A program made the position numbers and the translations under genes. A stretch of DNA of 64,000 nucleotides from Burkholderiaceae bacterium (GTDB taxonomy: Bacteria; Pseudomonadota; Gammaproteobacteria; Burkholderiales; Burkholderiaceae), in NCBI GenBank assembly GCA_947455485.1, contig CANGNV010000010.1:1-64000 (forward strand). Reading direction: 5' to 3'. The notes under the pieces were generated by a model. That model did no database searches and was not told the origin of the DNA. It worked only from the letters and a program-made list of their open reading frames with translations. Position 1 is the stretch's first letter, and every line of letters begins with the position of its first letter. Below are positions 1 to 9,658 of the stretch, one piece after another.

Positions 1-100
1 TGATTTCGCTGCCGATTTCCGCTGGTATCTGTTCTATTTTCAATTTTTCGCCTGCAGCAACTTTATACTGTTTGCCACCGGTTTTTATGACCGCGTACAT
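1..100 (-). CDS. rplU: 50S ribosomal protein L21, N-terminal part (runs off window start)
   Basis: Reverse strand from ATG at 100 reads [33 protein letters not shown], typical L21 N-terminus; divergent from ispB. Confidence 0.95.
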   Translation of the reverse strand, partial: MYAVIKTGGKQYKVAAGEKLKIEQIPAEIGSEI

Positions 101-175
101 GGTTTGAAACCTCAATTAATATCTACATTTAAGCTAATCCACCCTGGATGAGCTAAGCCGATTATTATATCTTGC

Positions 176-1180
176 ATGACGAGCACTGTCAAAATCAATG
201 AATTAAGCCAAATTTTGGCCCCAATTGCCTTAGATTTCAAGGCCTTAGATGAAGTTATTCGCCTACGATTAGCCTCAAAAGTGGCTTTAATCGACCAAAT
301 CTCCACCTATATCATCCAAGCGGGCGGAAAACGGGTTCGGCCAGCCCTTTTGCTCCTAGTCAGCAAGGCTTTAGCCAATGGTAAAGAAACCTCCCATGCC
401 CTAGAGCTAGCGGCCGTAGTGGAATTTATCCACACAGCTACCCTCTTACATGATGATGTTGTCGACGAATCGACCCTGAGAAGGGGTCGTGAGACTGCCA
501 ATGCCGCTTTTGGTAATGCTGCAAGCGTGCTGGTGGGCGATTTTCTCTATTCCAGAGCCTTTCAGATGATGGTTGGGCCCAACGACCTGCGAGTGATGGA
601 AATCCTGTCCGATGCAACCAACACGATTGCCGAAGGAGAGGTTTTACAACTCCTCAACATGAACGACCCTGAAGTAGACGAAGAGAGCTATTTACGGGTG
701 ATTCGCTATAAAACCGCTAAGTTATTTGAAGCATCTACAGAACTTGGAGCGATTTTGGCCGGGACTGATGCCAAACAAAGAGAGCAGTCTGCAGCTTTTG
801 GTCGCCACATTGGTACCGCCTTCCAATTAATGGATGACCTTCTTGATTACACCGCCGATGCATCCCAAATGGGGAAAAATGCTGGCGATGATTTAAGGGA
901 GGGCAAACCTACATTACCGCTCATTTATCTACTTGAAAATGGCAGCACCGAAGAGCGCCTACTAGTTCGTGCAGCAATTGAACAAAATCAAGACTTGCCA
1001 GATGATGTATTCCAACAGATTCTGAGTGCAGTACAAAACTCCGGCGCTTTGGATTACACCCAAGCTGCCGCAAAACGAGAAGTTGACTTGGCACTCGAAT
1101 GTCTCAAAGATTTCCCTGCAAACGAAGCCACTTCAGCGTTACATGCTTTGTGCAAATACTCTTTATCTAGACAGACCTAA
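176..1180 (+). CDS. ispB: Octaprenyl/polyprenyl diphosphate synthase
   Basis: ORF 334 aa; GGKRVRP, LLHDDVVDES and LMDDLLDYT motifs of trans-prenyltransferases; next to rplU. Confidence 0.95.
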   Translation: MTSTVKINELSQILAPIALDFKALDEVIRLRLASKVALIDQISTYIIQAGGKRVRPALLLLVSKALANGKETSHALELAAVVEFIHTATLLHDDVVDESTLRRGRETANAAFGNAASVLVGDFLYSRAFQMMVGPNDLRVMEILSDATNTIAEGEVLQLLNMNDPEVDEESYLRVIRYKTAKLFEASTELGAILAGTDAKQREQSAAFGRHIGTAFQLMDDLLDYTADASQMGKNAGDDLREGKPTLPLIYLLENGSTEERLLVRAAIEQNQDLPDDVFQQILSAVQNSGALDYTQAAAKREVDLALECLKDFPANEATSALHALCKYSLSRQT

Positions 1181-2115
1181 GCACCAACACTCTTTACTCT
1201 GATATCGCGCGCAGTGATGCGTGCTTTTTCTGCCTCATCACGCAAGCGCGTAATTTCCTCTGCACTGAGTCGCTCCAAATTGGAATAATCTAATTTCCAT
1301 GCAGGATCAGAAGCCCAAACTAAAGGGGATTGCACCGTTGTTCGTGGTCCTGGAGCGCCTTCAAGTAAACGCAGAGCTAATTCAAAATTGGAGTCTTGCG
1401 ATTCAATGTTATTCGGCAGCGCTGCGGCGTTGCCTAGCGGAAAGTCACTAAAGACCAAACGTGGCACACCGCAATACTCCACAATATCTTTCGCTGCGCC
1501 CATGATGACTGTAGAAATACCAGCAGCTTCCAAATAACGCGCCAATAAACTTTGGCTTTGGTGACAGATAGGGCAATTCGGAATCAATACAGCAAGGTCA
1601 ACCTGATCTGCGCGCATCTTGCTGAGGATCAATGGTGCATCAATCTCCAGAGTATGGCGTTGACTGCGATTAGTTGGTAGCCCGTAAAAATTTTTAGACA
1701 GAGATTGAATGCGACCCCTTGCAAGAGCGCGTTTCGCAGCATCCAATGGAAACCAACAATTGCCATCCTGCATGTTGGCATTGCGCCTATCAATACCAAC
1801 ATGCGCAATACGTAAGTCTGCGTCCTCATCAATCGATCGACTATAGGGGTCATAAAACTTCGCAGCAGCGTTGTATGCTGCCCCAGATCCCTGGGGGCCC
1901 TTGCTGGCATCAAAGGGTACTGCCGTAGTGACTAAACCTAGGGTCGATTGATTGAGGGGCTTTTGCAGTGGAGCAAAAGGTACATCAAGGTAATGCGCCC
2001 AAACATACGGCGTCTCATACCCCAATCCAAGATAGTAATTACGAGTACGCTCAATATAGCGAACTGGCTGGTCCAATTCAGGTGCAAACAGCAATTCAGA
2101 ATTCTTGGTCATCAA
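1177..2115 (-). CDS. Glycine/sarcosine/betaine reductase selenoprotein B (GrdB)-like family protein with Cys motif
   Basis: 312 aa; PNCPICHQSQSLLARYLEAAGISTV and DFPLGNAA resemble the redox region of the GrdB/PrdB family. Confidence 0.7.
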   Translation of the reverse strand: MMTKNSELLFAPELDQPVRYIERTRNYYLGLGYETPYVWAHYLDVPFAPLQKPLNQSTLGLVTTAVPFDASKGPQGSGAAYNAAAKFYDPYSRSIDEDADLRIAHVGIDRRNANMQDGNCWFPLDAAKRALARGRIQSLSKNFYGLPTNRSQRHTLEIDAPLILSKMRADQVDLAVLIPNCPICHQSQSLLARYLEAAGISTVIMGAAKDIVEYCGVPRLVFSDFPLGNAAALPNNIESQDSNFELALRLLEGAPGPRTTVQSPLVWASDPAWKLDYSNLERLSAEEITRLRDEAEKARITARDIRVKSVGA

Positions 2116-2168
2116 TCCATCCCTGTAAGATATTGCTTATCAAATATTAACTATCAGGAGAATTCATT

Positions 2169-2936
2169 ATGGCTCAATGGCTCAGGTTTCAACATCAAGG
2201 CAAATCCGGTTTAGGGCAAGTACAGGGCGATCAAATTGCTGTGTATATGGGCGATCTATTTAATAACCCCCAATCTACCGGCGAGACATTAAAGCTATCG
2301 GATGTCACTATTGATATCCCATGCACCCCCTCCAAAATGGTTGCCATGGTGGATAACTTTCATGCTCTTGTGACCAAGCTTGAGCATGCGGTACCAGTCG
2401 AGCCCTTGTATTTTCTGAAAGGCAATAATTCTTTCTTGGCAGCCAATCAAGTGATTCGTACGCCAAAGTCCTACACTGGAAAAGTCGTTTATGAAGGCGA
2501 ACTCGGAATTGTCATCGGCAAAGCATGTCATGAAGTAGATGAAACTCAAGCAGCCGCTGCAATTTTTGGCTACACCTGTATTAACGATGTCACTGCAATT
2601 GAAATTTTGAATCGCGATCCTGGATACGCACAGTGGACACGCTCTAAGAGCTTTAATACCTTTGGCGTCTTTGGCCCCTACATCACTACCGATGTAGATC
2701 CAAGCAAGTTAACAATTAAAACCATTTTGAATGAGCAAGAGCGTCAAAACTATCCCATCGCCGACATGATTTTCCCTCCAGCAAAATTGGTCAGCCTGAT
2801 CTCTCAAGATATACCACTGCAAGCTGGCGACATTATTGCTTGCGGCACCTCTGTTGGAGTTGGCTCAATGAAACCCGGCAGCAATGTCAGCATCATCATT
2901 GATGGCGTTGGACGCTTAGATAATCGTTTTGAATAA
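2169..2936 (+). CDS. Fumarylacetoacetate hydrolase family protein
   Basis: 255 aa; YEGELGIVIGK, GYTCINDVTA, SKSFNTFGVFGPYI, GDIIACGTSVGVG motifs. Confidence 0.9.
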   Translation: MAQWLRFQHQGKSGLGQVQGDQIAVYMGDLFNNPQSTGETLKLSDVTIDIPCTPSKMVAMVDNFHALVTKLEHAVPVEPLYFLKGNNSFLAANQVIRTPKSYTGKVVYEGELGIVIGKACHEVDETQAAAAIFGYTCINDVTAIEILNRDPGYAQWTRSKSFNTFGVFGPYITTDVDPSKLTIKTILNEQERQNYPIADMIFPPAKLVSLISQDIPLQAGDIIACGTSVGVGSMKPGSNVSIIIDGVGRLDNRFE

Positions 2937-2975
2937 GCCATCTAATTCTTTGATCTAAATCTAAGACTGAAAAAA

Positions 2976-3012
2976 CAAAAACCCTCACCATGATTAGTGG
3001 TGAGGGTTTTTT
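2976..3012. terminator. Bidirectional rho-independent terminator
   Basis: ACCCTCACCA-tgattag-TGGTGAGGGT perfect 10-bp stem flanked by A and T tracts, between convergent genes. Confidence 0.9.
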
Positions 3013-3058
3013 AATGCTTACTTAATTTAGACGTTGAATCTAAATATTTTGTAGATTA

Positions 3059-4078
3059 TTAATAACCAGAAACAGATGGCAAAGCCAAGCTGCCTTTGGA
3101 GGCTTGGACATTTTCATCAAGATACTTCGTCAACGCAAAGACTGTATTGAGACAAGGCGTCGGTGTTTCGGTAATCTTGCCAAGCTCAATCACAGAACCC
3201 AATAAGGCATCAATCTCTAAGCTACGGCCTGCTTCCAAGTCTTGCAACATCGACGTTTTGTGTTTGCCAACTTTTTCAGCACCAGCAATACGACGCTCAA
3301 TATCTACCCGGAAAGTCACACCCAATTTCTCAGCAATGGTTTGTGCTTCAGCCATCATATTGCGAGCTAACTCTTTAGTGAGTGGATATTGACAAATGCC
3401 TTCCAAGGTTCCGTGAGTCAAAGAGCTGATTGGATTGAAGGTCATATTGCCCCACAATTTCAACCAAATCTCAGAACGAATATCTTCTAGGATTGGTGAT
3501 TTAAATCCAGCTGCTGACATCATTTCAGACATCTTCTGAATACGCTCAGTCTGCTTACCGTCTAACTCACCCAATGGGAAACGATTGCCCTCAACGTGAC
3601 GAATCACGCCAGGAGCTTGGGTGAAGGTAGCTGGATACACTACGCAACCAATAATGTTATTTGGATTAATTGCATTCTTAGCAACGCCACCAGCATCGAC
3701 CGTTTCAACGGAGTGATCTTGATAGTCGCCGCCCAACTTCTGGAAGTACCACCAAGGAATTCCGTTTTGCATTGGAATCAAAATAGTTTCCGGACCCATG
3801 ATTGCAGCAAGATCTTCAATGATCGGCTCAACCTGATGCGCCTTCACAGCCAAGATCACTACATCCGGAGTTTCCGCATCCCGAATTTTTTCAACTGCTT
3901 TTACCTGCGCCACTAAAGGCTCAGGCTGGTCATCCATAATCAATGCCAGACCACGCTCTTTAATCGCAGCTAATGTGGCACCACGCGCTACAACCGTGAC
4001 ATCATTGCCAGCTCGCGCCAACATGACAGCAAGGTAACCGCCAATTGCGCCCCCTCCACCGATCACACAGATTTTCAT
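3059..4078 (-). CDS. 2-dehydropantoate 2-reductase family protein
   Basis: 339 aa; MKICVIGGGGAIGGYLAVMLARAGNDVTVVARG Rossmann start; PMQNGIPWW. Confidence 0.85.
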   Translation of the reverse strand: MKICVIGGGGAIGGYLAVMLARAGNDVTVVARGATLAAIKERGLALIMDDQPEPLVAQVKAVEKIRDAETPDVVILAVKAHQVEPIIEDLAAIMGPETILIPMQNGIPWWYFQKLGGDYQDHSVETVDAGGVAKNAINPNNIIGCVVYPATFTQAPGVIRHVEGNRFPLGELDGKQTERIQKMSEMMSAAGFKSPILEDIRSEIWLKLWGNMTFNPISSLTHGTLEGICQYPLTKELARNMMAEAQTIAEKLGVTFRVDIERRIAGAEKVGKHKTSMLQDLEAGRSLEIDALLGSVIELGKITETPTPCLNTVFALTKYLDENVQASKGSLALPSVSGY

Positions 4079-4128
4079 AAAAACTCCATAAAGATAAAAA
4101 ATTTTGAATTAATGTCATATTAGAGGAG

Positions 4129-4154
4129 AATATTTTGCGGTGCAACAAAATATT
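4129..4154. promoter_or_regulatory. Inverted repeat upstream of the 2-dehydropantoate reductase gene, candidate operator
   Basis: AATATTTTG-cggtgcaa-CAAAATATT, perfect 9-bp arms, 8-nt spacer. Confidence 0.5.
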
Positions 4155-4179
4155 GTGCCTAATATTTAAGCAATTTAAA

Positions 4180-5595
4180 TTAATTTGCCGCCAATCTGGC
4201 ACGAGGTACCAATCCGCCCAAAAGCATGCCAATAATGCTGGCCATAAGGCCTGCTAATTGCGGGGGGAGAATGGCCCCGGGGGCCAGAACTTCACAGCTA
4301 ATCCAGACGGTCAGACCACCAACTACCGCCAATAGCCCGCCCAAAGAATTGGCTTTTGACCAATACACCCCAAAAGCCAGTGGCACAAAGGCAGCAACTA
4401 AGGTCACTTTGTAGGCATTCTCAACCATCTTAAAAATCGATAAATGGGAGTTAATCGCAAAGAAAGTAACCACTACCGCAAAACAAAGCACGGTGATGCG
4501 CATCACTTTTAACAAGTCCTTATCGGACAAGTGCTTAAAGAAACCCCTGACAATATTTTCAGCAAAGGTAACAGAAGGAGCGAGCAAGGTAGCGCTTGCA
4601 CAACTCTTAATCGCCGATAACAAAGCACCAAAGAACATCACCTGCGCAATCAGTGGCGCATGGTTGAGAATCAGCTTCGGCAAAATCATTTGCGGGTCTG
4701 TATCAAGGTACTGTTTCACTAAATCTGGGCTAATGATGGTCGCTGAATAAGCCAGGTATAGCGGAACAAATGCGAATATGAAGTACAGCACGCCACCCAA
4801 TAAGGCTGCTTGTACTGCAATGTTGACGTTCTTAGATGAAGTAATCCGCTGAAACACATCTTGCTGTGGAATAGATCCCAGCATCATGGTGCATAAAGCG
4901 GCCACAAAACCCAAGATAGAAGCGAGATTCAGATCCGGCCAGAAATTAGAGAACTGGCCGGCGGCAGCGGCATGCTCTAAGACAACGCCAACACCGCCAG
5001 TTTGGATGGTCATCTCACCACCAATGTAGAGCATACCTACCACGATGATGATCATCTGAATGAAGTCAGTAATAGCTACAGACCACATACCGCCAAAGAG
5101 CGTGTAAATCAACACACTACCAGCACCAATTAACATGCCGCCGGTTTGAGAAATGCTGCCCTCAGACACGACGTTGAAAACGAGACCCAAGGCTTTGATC
5201 TGGGCAGCCACCCAACCCAAATAAGAAACCACAATACAGAGGGTCACTAAAACCTCAACAGTACGACCATATTTTTCTCTGAAGAAATCCCCAATCGTGA
5301 GCATGCGGCGGTTGTAGAGGTGGCGGGCAAAAAAGAGTCCAACCAAAATCAGGCACATGGAAGATCCAAAAGGGTCGGATACGATTCCGCCAAGCCCTTC
5401 TTTTAGGAAAGTGGCCGGAATACCTAAAACGGTTTCAGAGCCAAACCAGGTAGCAAATACCGTAGCAGTAACAATCGGCAAAGGGAGGCTGTGACCAGCC
5501 GCAGCGAAGTCAGCCGTATTTTTGACCCGGAGCGCAGCCCAAAGACCAATGCCCACAGATATCACCCAATAGATGATGACAAACCAAATCAACAT
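4180..5595 (-). CDS. Sodium:solute symporter family protein
   Basis: 471 aa multi-TM ORF; SSS-family pattern (ATWFGSETVLGIPATFLKEGLGGIVSDPFG; GSIPQQDVFQRITSSKN). Confidence 0.9.
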   Translation of the reverse strand: MLIWFVIIYWVISVGIGLWAALRVKNTADFAAAGHSLPLPIVTATVFATWFGSETVLGIPATFLKEGLGGIVSDPFGSSMCLILVGLFFARHLYNRRMLTIGDFFREKYGRTVEVLVTLCIVVSYLGWVAAQIKALGLVFNVVSEGSISQTGGMLIGAGSVLIYTLFGGMWSVAITDFIQMIIIVVGMLYIGGEMTIQTGGVGVVLEHAAAAGQFSNFWPDLNLASILGFVAALCTMMLGSIPQQDVFQRITSSKNVNIAVQAALLGGVLYFIFAFVPLYLAYSATIISPDLVKQYLDTDPQMILPKLILNHAPLIAQVMFFGALLSAIKSCASATLLAPSVTFAENIVRGFFKHLSDKDLLKVMRITVLCFAVVVTFFAINSHLSIFKMVENAYKVTLVAAFVPLAFGVYWSKANSLGGLLAVVGGLTVWISCEVLAPGAILPPQLAGLMASIIGMLLGGLVPRARLAAN

Positions 5596-5703
5596 CGCCT
5601 AATTTCTCCTTCAGGAATTTGGTCAAATTATATGGCCTTGTTACTTCTGTCATTTAATCAATAAGAGCCAAATTTGGGCGAGCTGGTCTGACATAATTCA
5701 TAG

Positions 5704-6693
5704 GTGAATTCCGCCATACACCCCAAAGAGAACACGAATAGCGATCTAGCCTATCAAAAGGCGATTTTGGGTTCCGTATCGCGTACTTTTGCTCTCACCA
5801 TCCCCCTCCTGCCCCCAGCAATTGAGGTCGTGGTTGGCAACACCTATTTACTGTGTCGAATTGTCGACACTATCGAAGATGCAGCCGAACTTAGTCCAGC
5901 AGAAAAGCAAAGCTTATCTAAGCTATTTTTAGAAGCAGTTCTAGGAATGATTCCGGTAGAGCACTTTGTAAGCCCCTGCCTAGATGCGCTCAAGGGCTAC
6001 TCCAATATCGATGAGCTTGATTTAATTGCGCATACCCCTACAGTTCTTCGTATTCTGCATACCTTCCCCGATAAAGATCAGGCAGCAATTAGTCGTTGCG
6101 TTTCAATCATGTCTGATGGCATGTCGCATTTCCACGGAAGGCAAACGCAAGCAGGACTAAAAGATCTCGCAGAATTTGAGGAGTATTGCTATGTAGTGGC
6201 TGGCGTAGTTGGCGAACTACTCACCAGCATATTTAGCAACTACTCGATTGAGTTTGCAATACACATTAAAGGGCATGAGCAGCTGGCTATCGCATTTGGT
6301 CAGGCCTTACAAATGACCAATATTCTGAAAGACTCACCAGAAGATCGTGCACGCGGAGTTTCCTGGAAACCAGCTTCAATGAGCCAAAGCGAGCTGCTAA
6401 AGATTGCCTACGAAAAACTACAAGACTCTATGGGCTACATTCTTCTGATTCCAGAAAATGAAATAGGCATGAGACGCTTCTGCTTTCTTGCTTTCGGTCT
6501 TGCGGTGATGACGCTTGAAAAAATTGCCATTAGAAAAGAATTCAGCAATAAATCTGAGGTAAAGCTTTCTAGAAATACTGTTTGGGTGTTCTATGCCTTT
6601 ACAAAAATTGCAGCAAGCAATCCACTTCTGATGAAGGCATTCTTTTACGCAACATCCAAGCAACTCAGAAGACTGTCCGCAAAGAATCCCTAA
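5704..6693 (+). CDS. Squalene/phytoene synthase family protein (squalene-synthase-like)
   Basis: 329 aa, GTG start; SRTFALTIPLLP, YLLCRIVDTIEDAAELS and QMTNILKDSPEDRARG aspartate-rich motifs. Confidence 0.85.
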   Translation: MNSAIHPKENTNSDLAYQKAILGSVSRTFALTIPLLPPAIEVVVGNTYLLCRIVDTIEDAAELSPAEKQSLSKLFLEAVLGMIPVEHFVSPCLDALKGYSNIDELDLIAHTPTVLRILHTFPDKDQAAISRCVSIMSDGMSHFHGRQTQAGLKDLAEFEEYCYVVAGVVGELLTSIFSNYSIEFAIHIKGHEQLAIAFGQALQMTNILKDSPEDRARGVSWKPASMSQSELLKIAYEKLQDSMGYILLIPENEIGMRRFCFLAFGLAVMTLEKIAIRKEFSNKSEVKLSRNTVWVFYAFTKIAASNPLLMKAFFYATSKQLRRLSAKNP

Positions 6694-7184
6694 AGCGCAC
6701 CCTCATGCTTCAAGAGCCAAACTTTGATCTGGCGGTAAAAACCAGGGGCATCCTCCTTCATAAAGCCCCCAAGACCTTGCGCTGAAATAATCCGATGGCA
6801 TGGTGTGACCAAAGGATATGGATTTGCGCCGCAAGCTGTCCCAACCGCACGCGGGCCACTCTTAATCATTGTTGCGATTTCACCGTAGGTACTCGTCTTT
6901 CCGACTCCAATGCCTTGAGTGGCATTCCACACCTTTTGCTGGTGAACGGTTCCTGCAGGCTTCAGTGGAACATCAAATACCGATGAGGCATCCTTGAAAT
7001 ATTGAATGCACTGACGTGAAAAAATCTTAGCAAGCTGATTTTTTGGGGGACGTAATGCAGTTTTGGGGGGCAGGTAGTCAATTTTTGAAATCATCAAACT
7101 ACCGTCGACCAACTCCGTTTGCACGCCTAGGCACCCAAAAGGTGCCGATATCACGCAATACTCAGTTGATGTGGGGATAGGCAT
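6690..7184 (-). CDS. ogt: Methylated-DNA--[protein]-cysteine S-methyltransferase
   Basis: 164 aa; TYGEIA, RAVGTACGANPYPLVTPCHRII active site. Confidence 0.9.
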   Translation of the reverse strand: MPIPTSTEYCVISAPFGCLGVQTELVDGSLMISKIDYLPPKTALRPPKNQLAKIFSRQCIQYFKDASSVFDVPLKPAGTVHQQKVWNATQGIGVGKTSTYGEIATMIKSGPRAVGTACGANPYPLVTPCHRIISAQGLGGFMKEDAPGFYRQIKVWLLKHEGAL

Positions 7185-7301
7185 GAAGAATATTCTGACA
7201 CATATTGAAGGATAAATTCAGACAGGATTCTGAAATCGCTATAGCTAGTGAAAGGGCACTTTGCTATATTGGTTGTTCCTAATTCTTTGCAGGCATAACT
7301 G

Positions 7302-8591
7302 ATGGACACTTTTTTTGATGATTGGCCTTTTATTGGCCAAGTCGCATTAGTCCTTTTTTTACTGGCACTATCCGGCTTCTTTTCCATGGCCGAAACTAGC
7401 ATGCTGTCTTCCAATCGCCATCGACTACGTGCAATGGCTAATGGCGGGAATGCTGGAGCAGCACTTGCAGAAAGACTATTGAAACGCATTGATTCACTGC
7501 TTTCAGTGCTGCTGATTTCTAACAACCTCATCAATACCGTCCTTCCAATCTTGGTTACCGGCATTGCCTTGCATATTTTTGGCGATAGCGGACTGGTATT
7601 GTCGATTGCCACTTTAGTTGTTGCACTACTCATCATTATTTTTAGTGAGATCACCCCAAAGGTGATTGGAGCAGCTTTTCCTGAAAAAATTGCCAGCAAT
7701 GTTGGCTGGTTCATTCTTCCCCTCACATTCGCTCTTAAGCCGCTACTCTGGTTTATTAATAGTTTTGTATCAGGACTAATGAAAGTCTCTGGATTACAAG
7801 CGTCAACCGATAACAGAGTAATGAGTAAGGAAGAATTACGCAGCTTAGTTCTGGAATCCAACCGATTTGTTTCCGCCCATCATCGCAATATCTTGCTTAA
7901 TCTTTTTAATCTCGAAAATATCTTGGTTGACGATGTGATGACGCCTCGCGCCAAGATCGAAGTATTGGATCTCTCAAGGCCTATTGGTGAGGTGGTAGAA
8001 CAATTAGAAACTTGTTACCACAACAAGCTGCCAGTATGCGATGGCGACTCTGAGCGCATCATTGGCATTCTGTCTGTAAAGAAAGTACTCTCCTTGCTTG
8101 GTGATGCAGATCTTCATCACGAAGACTTCAGAACCTTGCTTAATGAGCCCTATTTCATTCCGAGTGGTACGCCGGTTCTTCAACAGATGCAATTTTTCCA
8201 AGACAACCAACAACGCTTAAGCCTGGTTGTAAATGAATATGGAGAAGTACTTGGCCTAGTGACCTTTGAAGACATTGTTGAGGAATTGATTGGCGAGTTC
8301 ACCACCTCATTCTCCAATCTGTCTAATGATCCTCATTGGCTTGCTGATGGCACCTACCTTGCAAGCGGTACTGCCTCTTTACGAGATTTAAATCGTCTGC
8401 TAAAACTGGATCTTCCACTCGATGGACCGCGTACATTGAATGGTCTTATTTTAGAAAAACTCGAAGCGATTCCTGATTACGATGTCAGCATTCGAATTGC
8501 TGGTGTAGTGATGGAAATTGTTCAATTTGATGAGCATGGCGTAAAAACAGTAAAGTTATACCGACCCCTCACTCAAGCAAATCAAGATTGA
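7302..8591 (+). CDS. HlyC/CorC family transporter (DUF21 + CBS domains)
   Basis: 429 aa; SGFFSMAETSMLSSNRHRLR, DDVMTPRAKIEVLD, EYGEVLGLVTFEDIVEELIGE. Confidence 0.93.
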   Translation: MDTFFDDWPFIGQVALVLFLLALSGFFSMAETSMLSSNRHRLRAMANGGNAGAALAERLLKRIDSLLSVLLISNNLINTVLPILVTGIALHIFGDSGLVLSIATLVVALLIIIFSEITPKVIGAAFPEKIASNVGWFILPLTFALKPLLWFINSFVSGLMKVSGLQASTDNRVMSKEELRSLVLESNRFVSAHHRNILLNLFNLENILVDDVMTPRAKIEVLDLSRPIGEVVEQLETCYHNKLPVCDGDSERIIGILSVKKVLSLLGDADLHHEDFRTLLNEPYFIPSGTPVLQQMQFFQDNQQRLSLVVNEYGEVLGLVTFEDIVEELIGEFTTSFSNLSNDPHWLADGTYLASGTASLRDLNRLLKLDLPLDGPRTLNGLILEKLEAIPDYDVSIRIAGVVMEIVQFDEHGVKTVKLYRPLTQANQD

Positions 8592-9658
8592 GCGAACCGC
8601 TACATGACTCTCACATTATTCGGACCTGGCATGAGATTGCCGTTAATGCATTAAATACTCGGTCTACGGATATTCATATTGAGGCAAGAACTCAAGAAAC
8701 AGTAGTACGCACGAGGATAGATGGACGCCTAACATTACAAAGCCAATATCCCATTGATCTGCATGAACGATTAATTACACGCATCAAAATATTAGCTCGT
8801 CTTGATATTGCAGAGAAACGTCTACCTCAGGATGGTCGTCTTGCTATTGGTCATGATTTTAGCCATCCTAATATTGATTGTCGGGTATCGATCCTTCCTA
8901 CTTTGCATGGTGAAAAAGCAGTTATCCGGATTTTGCCAAGCCGCCTCGAAGAGTTGGCTTTAGATCAGCTTGGTTTACTGCCAGACCAACTAGAAATAAT
9001 TCAAGAGGTTATAAGTCAAACTAATGGGTTGATCCTAGTAACGGGGCCGACCGGGAGCGGTAAGACACGGACCTTATATAGCTGCTTGAGCGCACTGAAC
9101 CATGTGCAACGTAATATTTGCTCAGTCGAGGATCCCATTGAAATCCGACTTCCTGGGGTCAATCAAGTGGCTTATCACCCAAAAGCAGGATTAGACTTCC
9201 CAGCCATTATTCGCGCCCTTCTTCGCCAAGATCCAGATGTCATCATGATTGGCGAAATACGCGATTGCGCAAGCGCACAGCTTGCCATCCAGGCTGCACA
9301 AACGGGGCACTTAGTCCTAAGCACCCTTCATACTCGCAATGCCATTGGCGTTTTATGTCGACTTAAAAGTCTAGGCATAGATCAAGAGTCTATTGAATCC
9401 TGTCTTCGTTGCGTCAGTTCTCAAAGATTAATTCGAAAACGCTGCAAGCAATGCAATACAAGCTCAAATAAAAAATCTTGCGATCTTTGCAAGGGGTCGG
9501 GATATTTCGGTCGTATTGGGGTCCATGAAGTATTGGGAAGCAAACACTTGTTTGATTCGGCTCAAGCGCTAGATATCTACTCAGCAGGAATGCAATTACT
9601 GAGGTCTGGCTTAATAGATCAGACATCCCTAGATTCTGAGCTTGGCACTTGGCATTAG
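8588..9658 (+). CDS. pilB: GspE/PilB-family secretion ATPase, short form lacking the N1 domain
   Basis: 356 aa; GPTGSGKTRTLYS Walker A, DPDVIMIGEIRD, QTGHLVLSTLHT, tetracysteine CKQC...CDLC. Confidence 0.88.
   Translation: MSEPLHDSHIIRTWHEIAVNALNTRSTDIHIEARTQETVVRTRIDGRLTLQSQYPIDLHERLITRIKILARLDIAEKRLPQDGRLAIGHDFSHPNIDCRVSILPTLHGEKAVIRILPSRLEELALDQLGLLPDQLEIIQEVISQTNGLILVTGPTGSGKTRTLYSCLSALNHVQRNICSVEDPIEIRLPGVNQVAYHPKAGLDFPAIIRALLRQDPDVIMIGEIRDCASAQLAIQAAQTGHLVLSTLHTRNAIGVLCRLKSLGIDQESIESCLRCVSSQRLIRKRCKQCNTSSNKKSCDLCKGSGYFGRIGVHEVLGSKHLFDSAQALDIYSAGMQLLRSGLIDQTSLDSELGTWH

Noticed and set aside
7151-7861. 236-aa minus-strand ORF
   Set aside because: Antisense to the N-terminal half of the well-supported CorC-like CDS (7302-8591); no recognisable domain and low-complexity composition.
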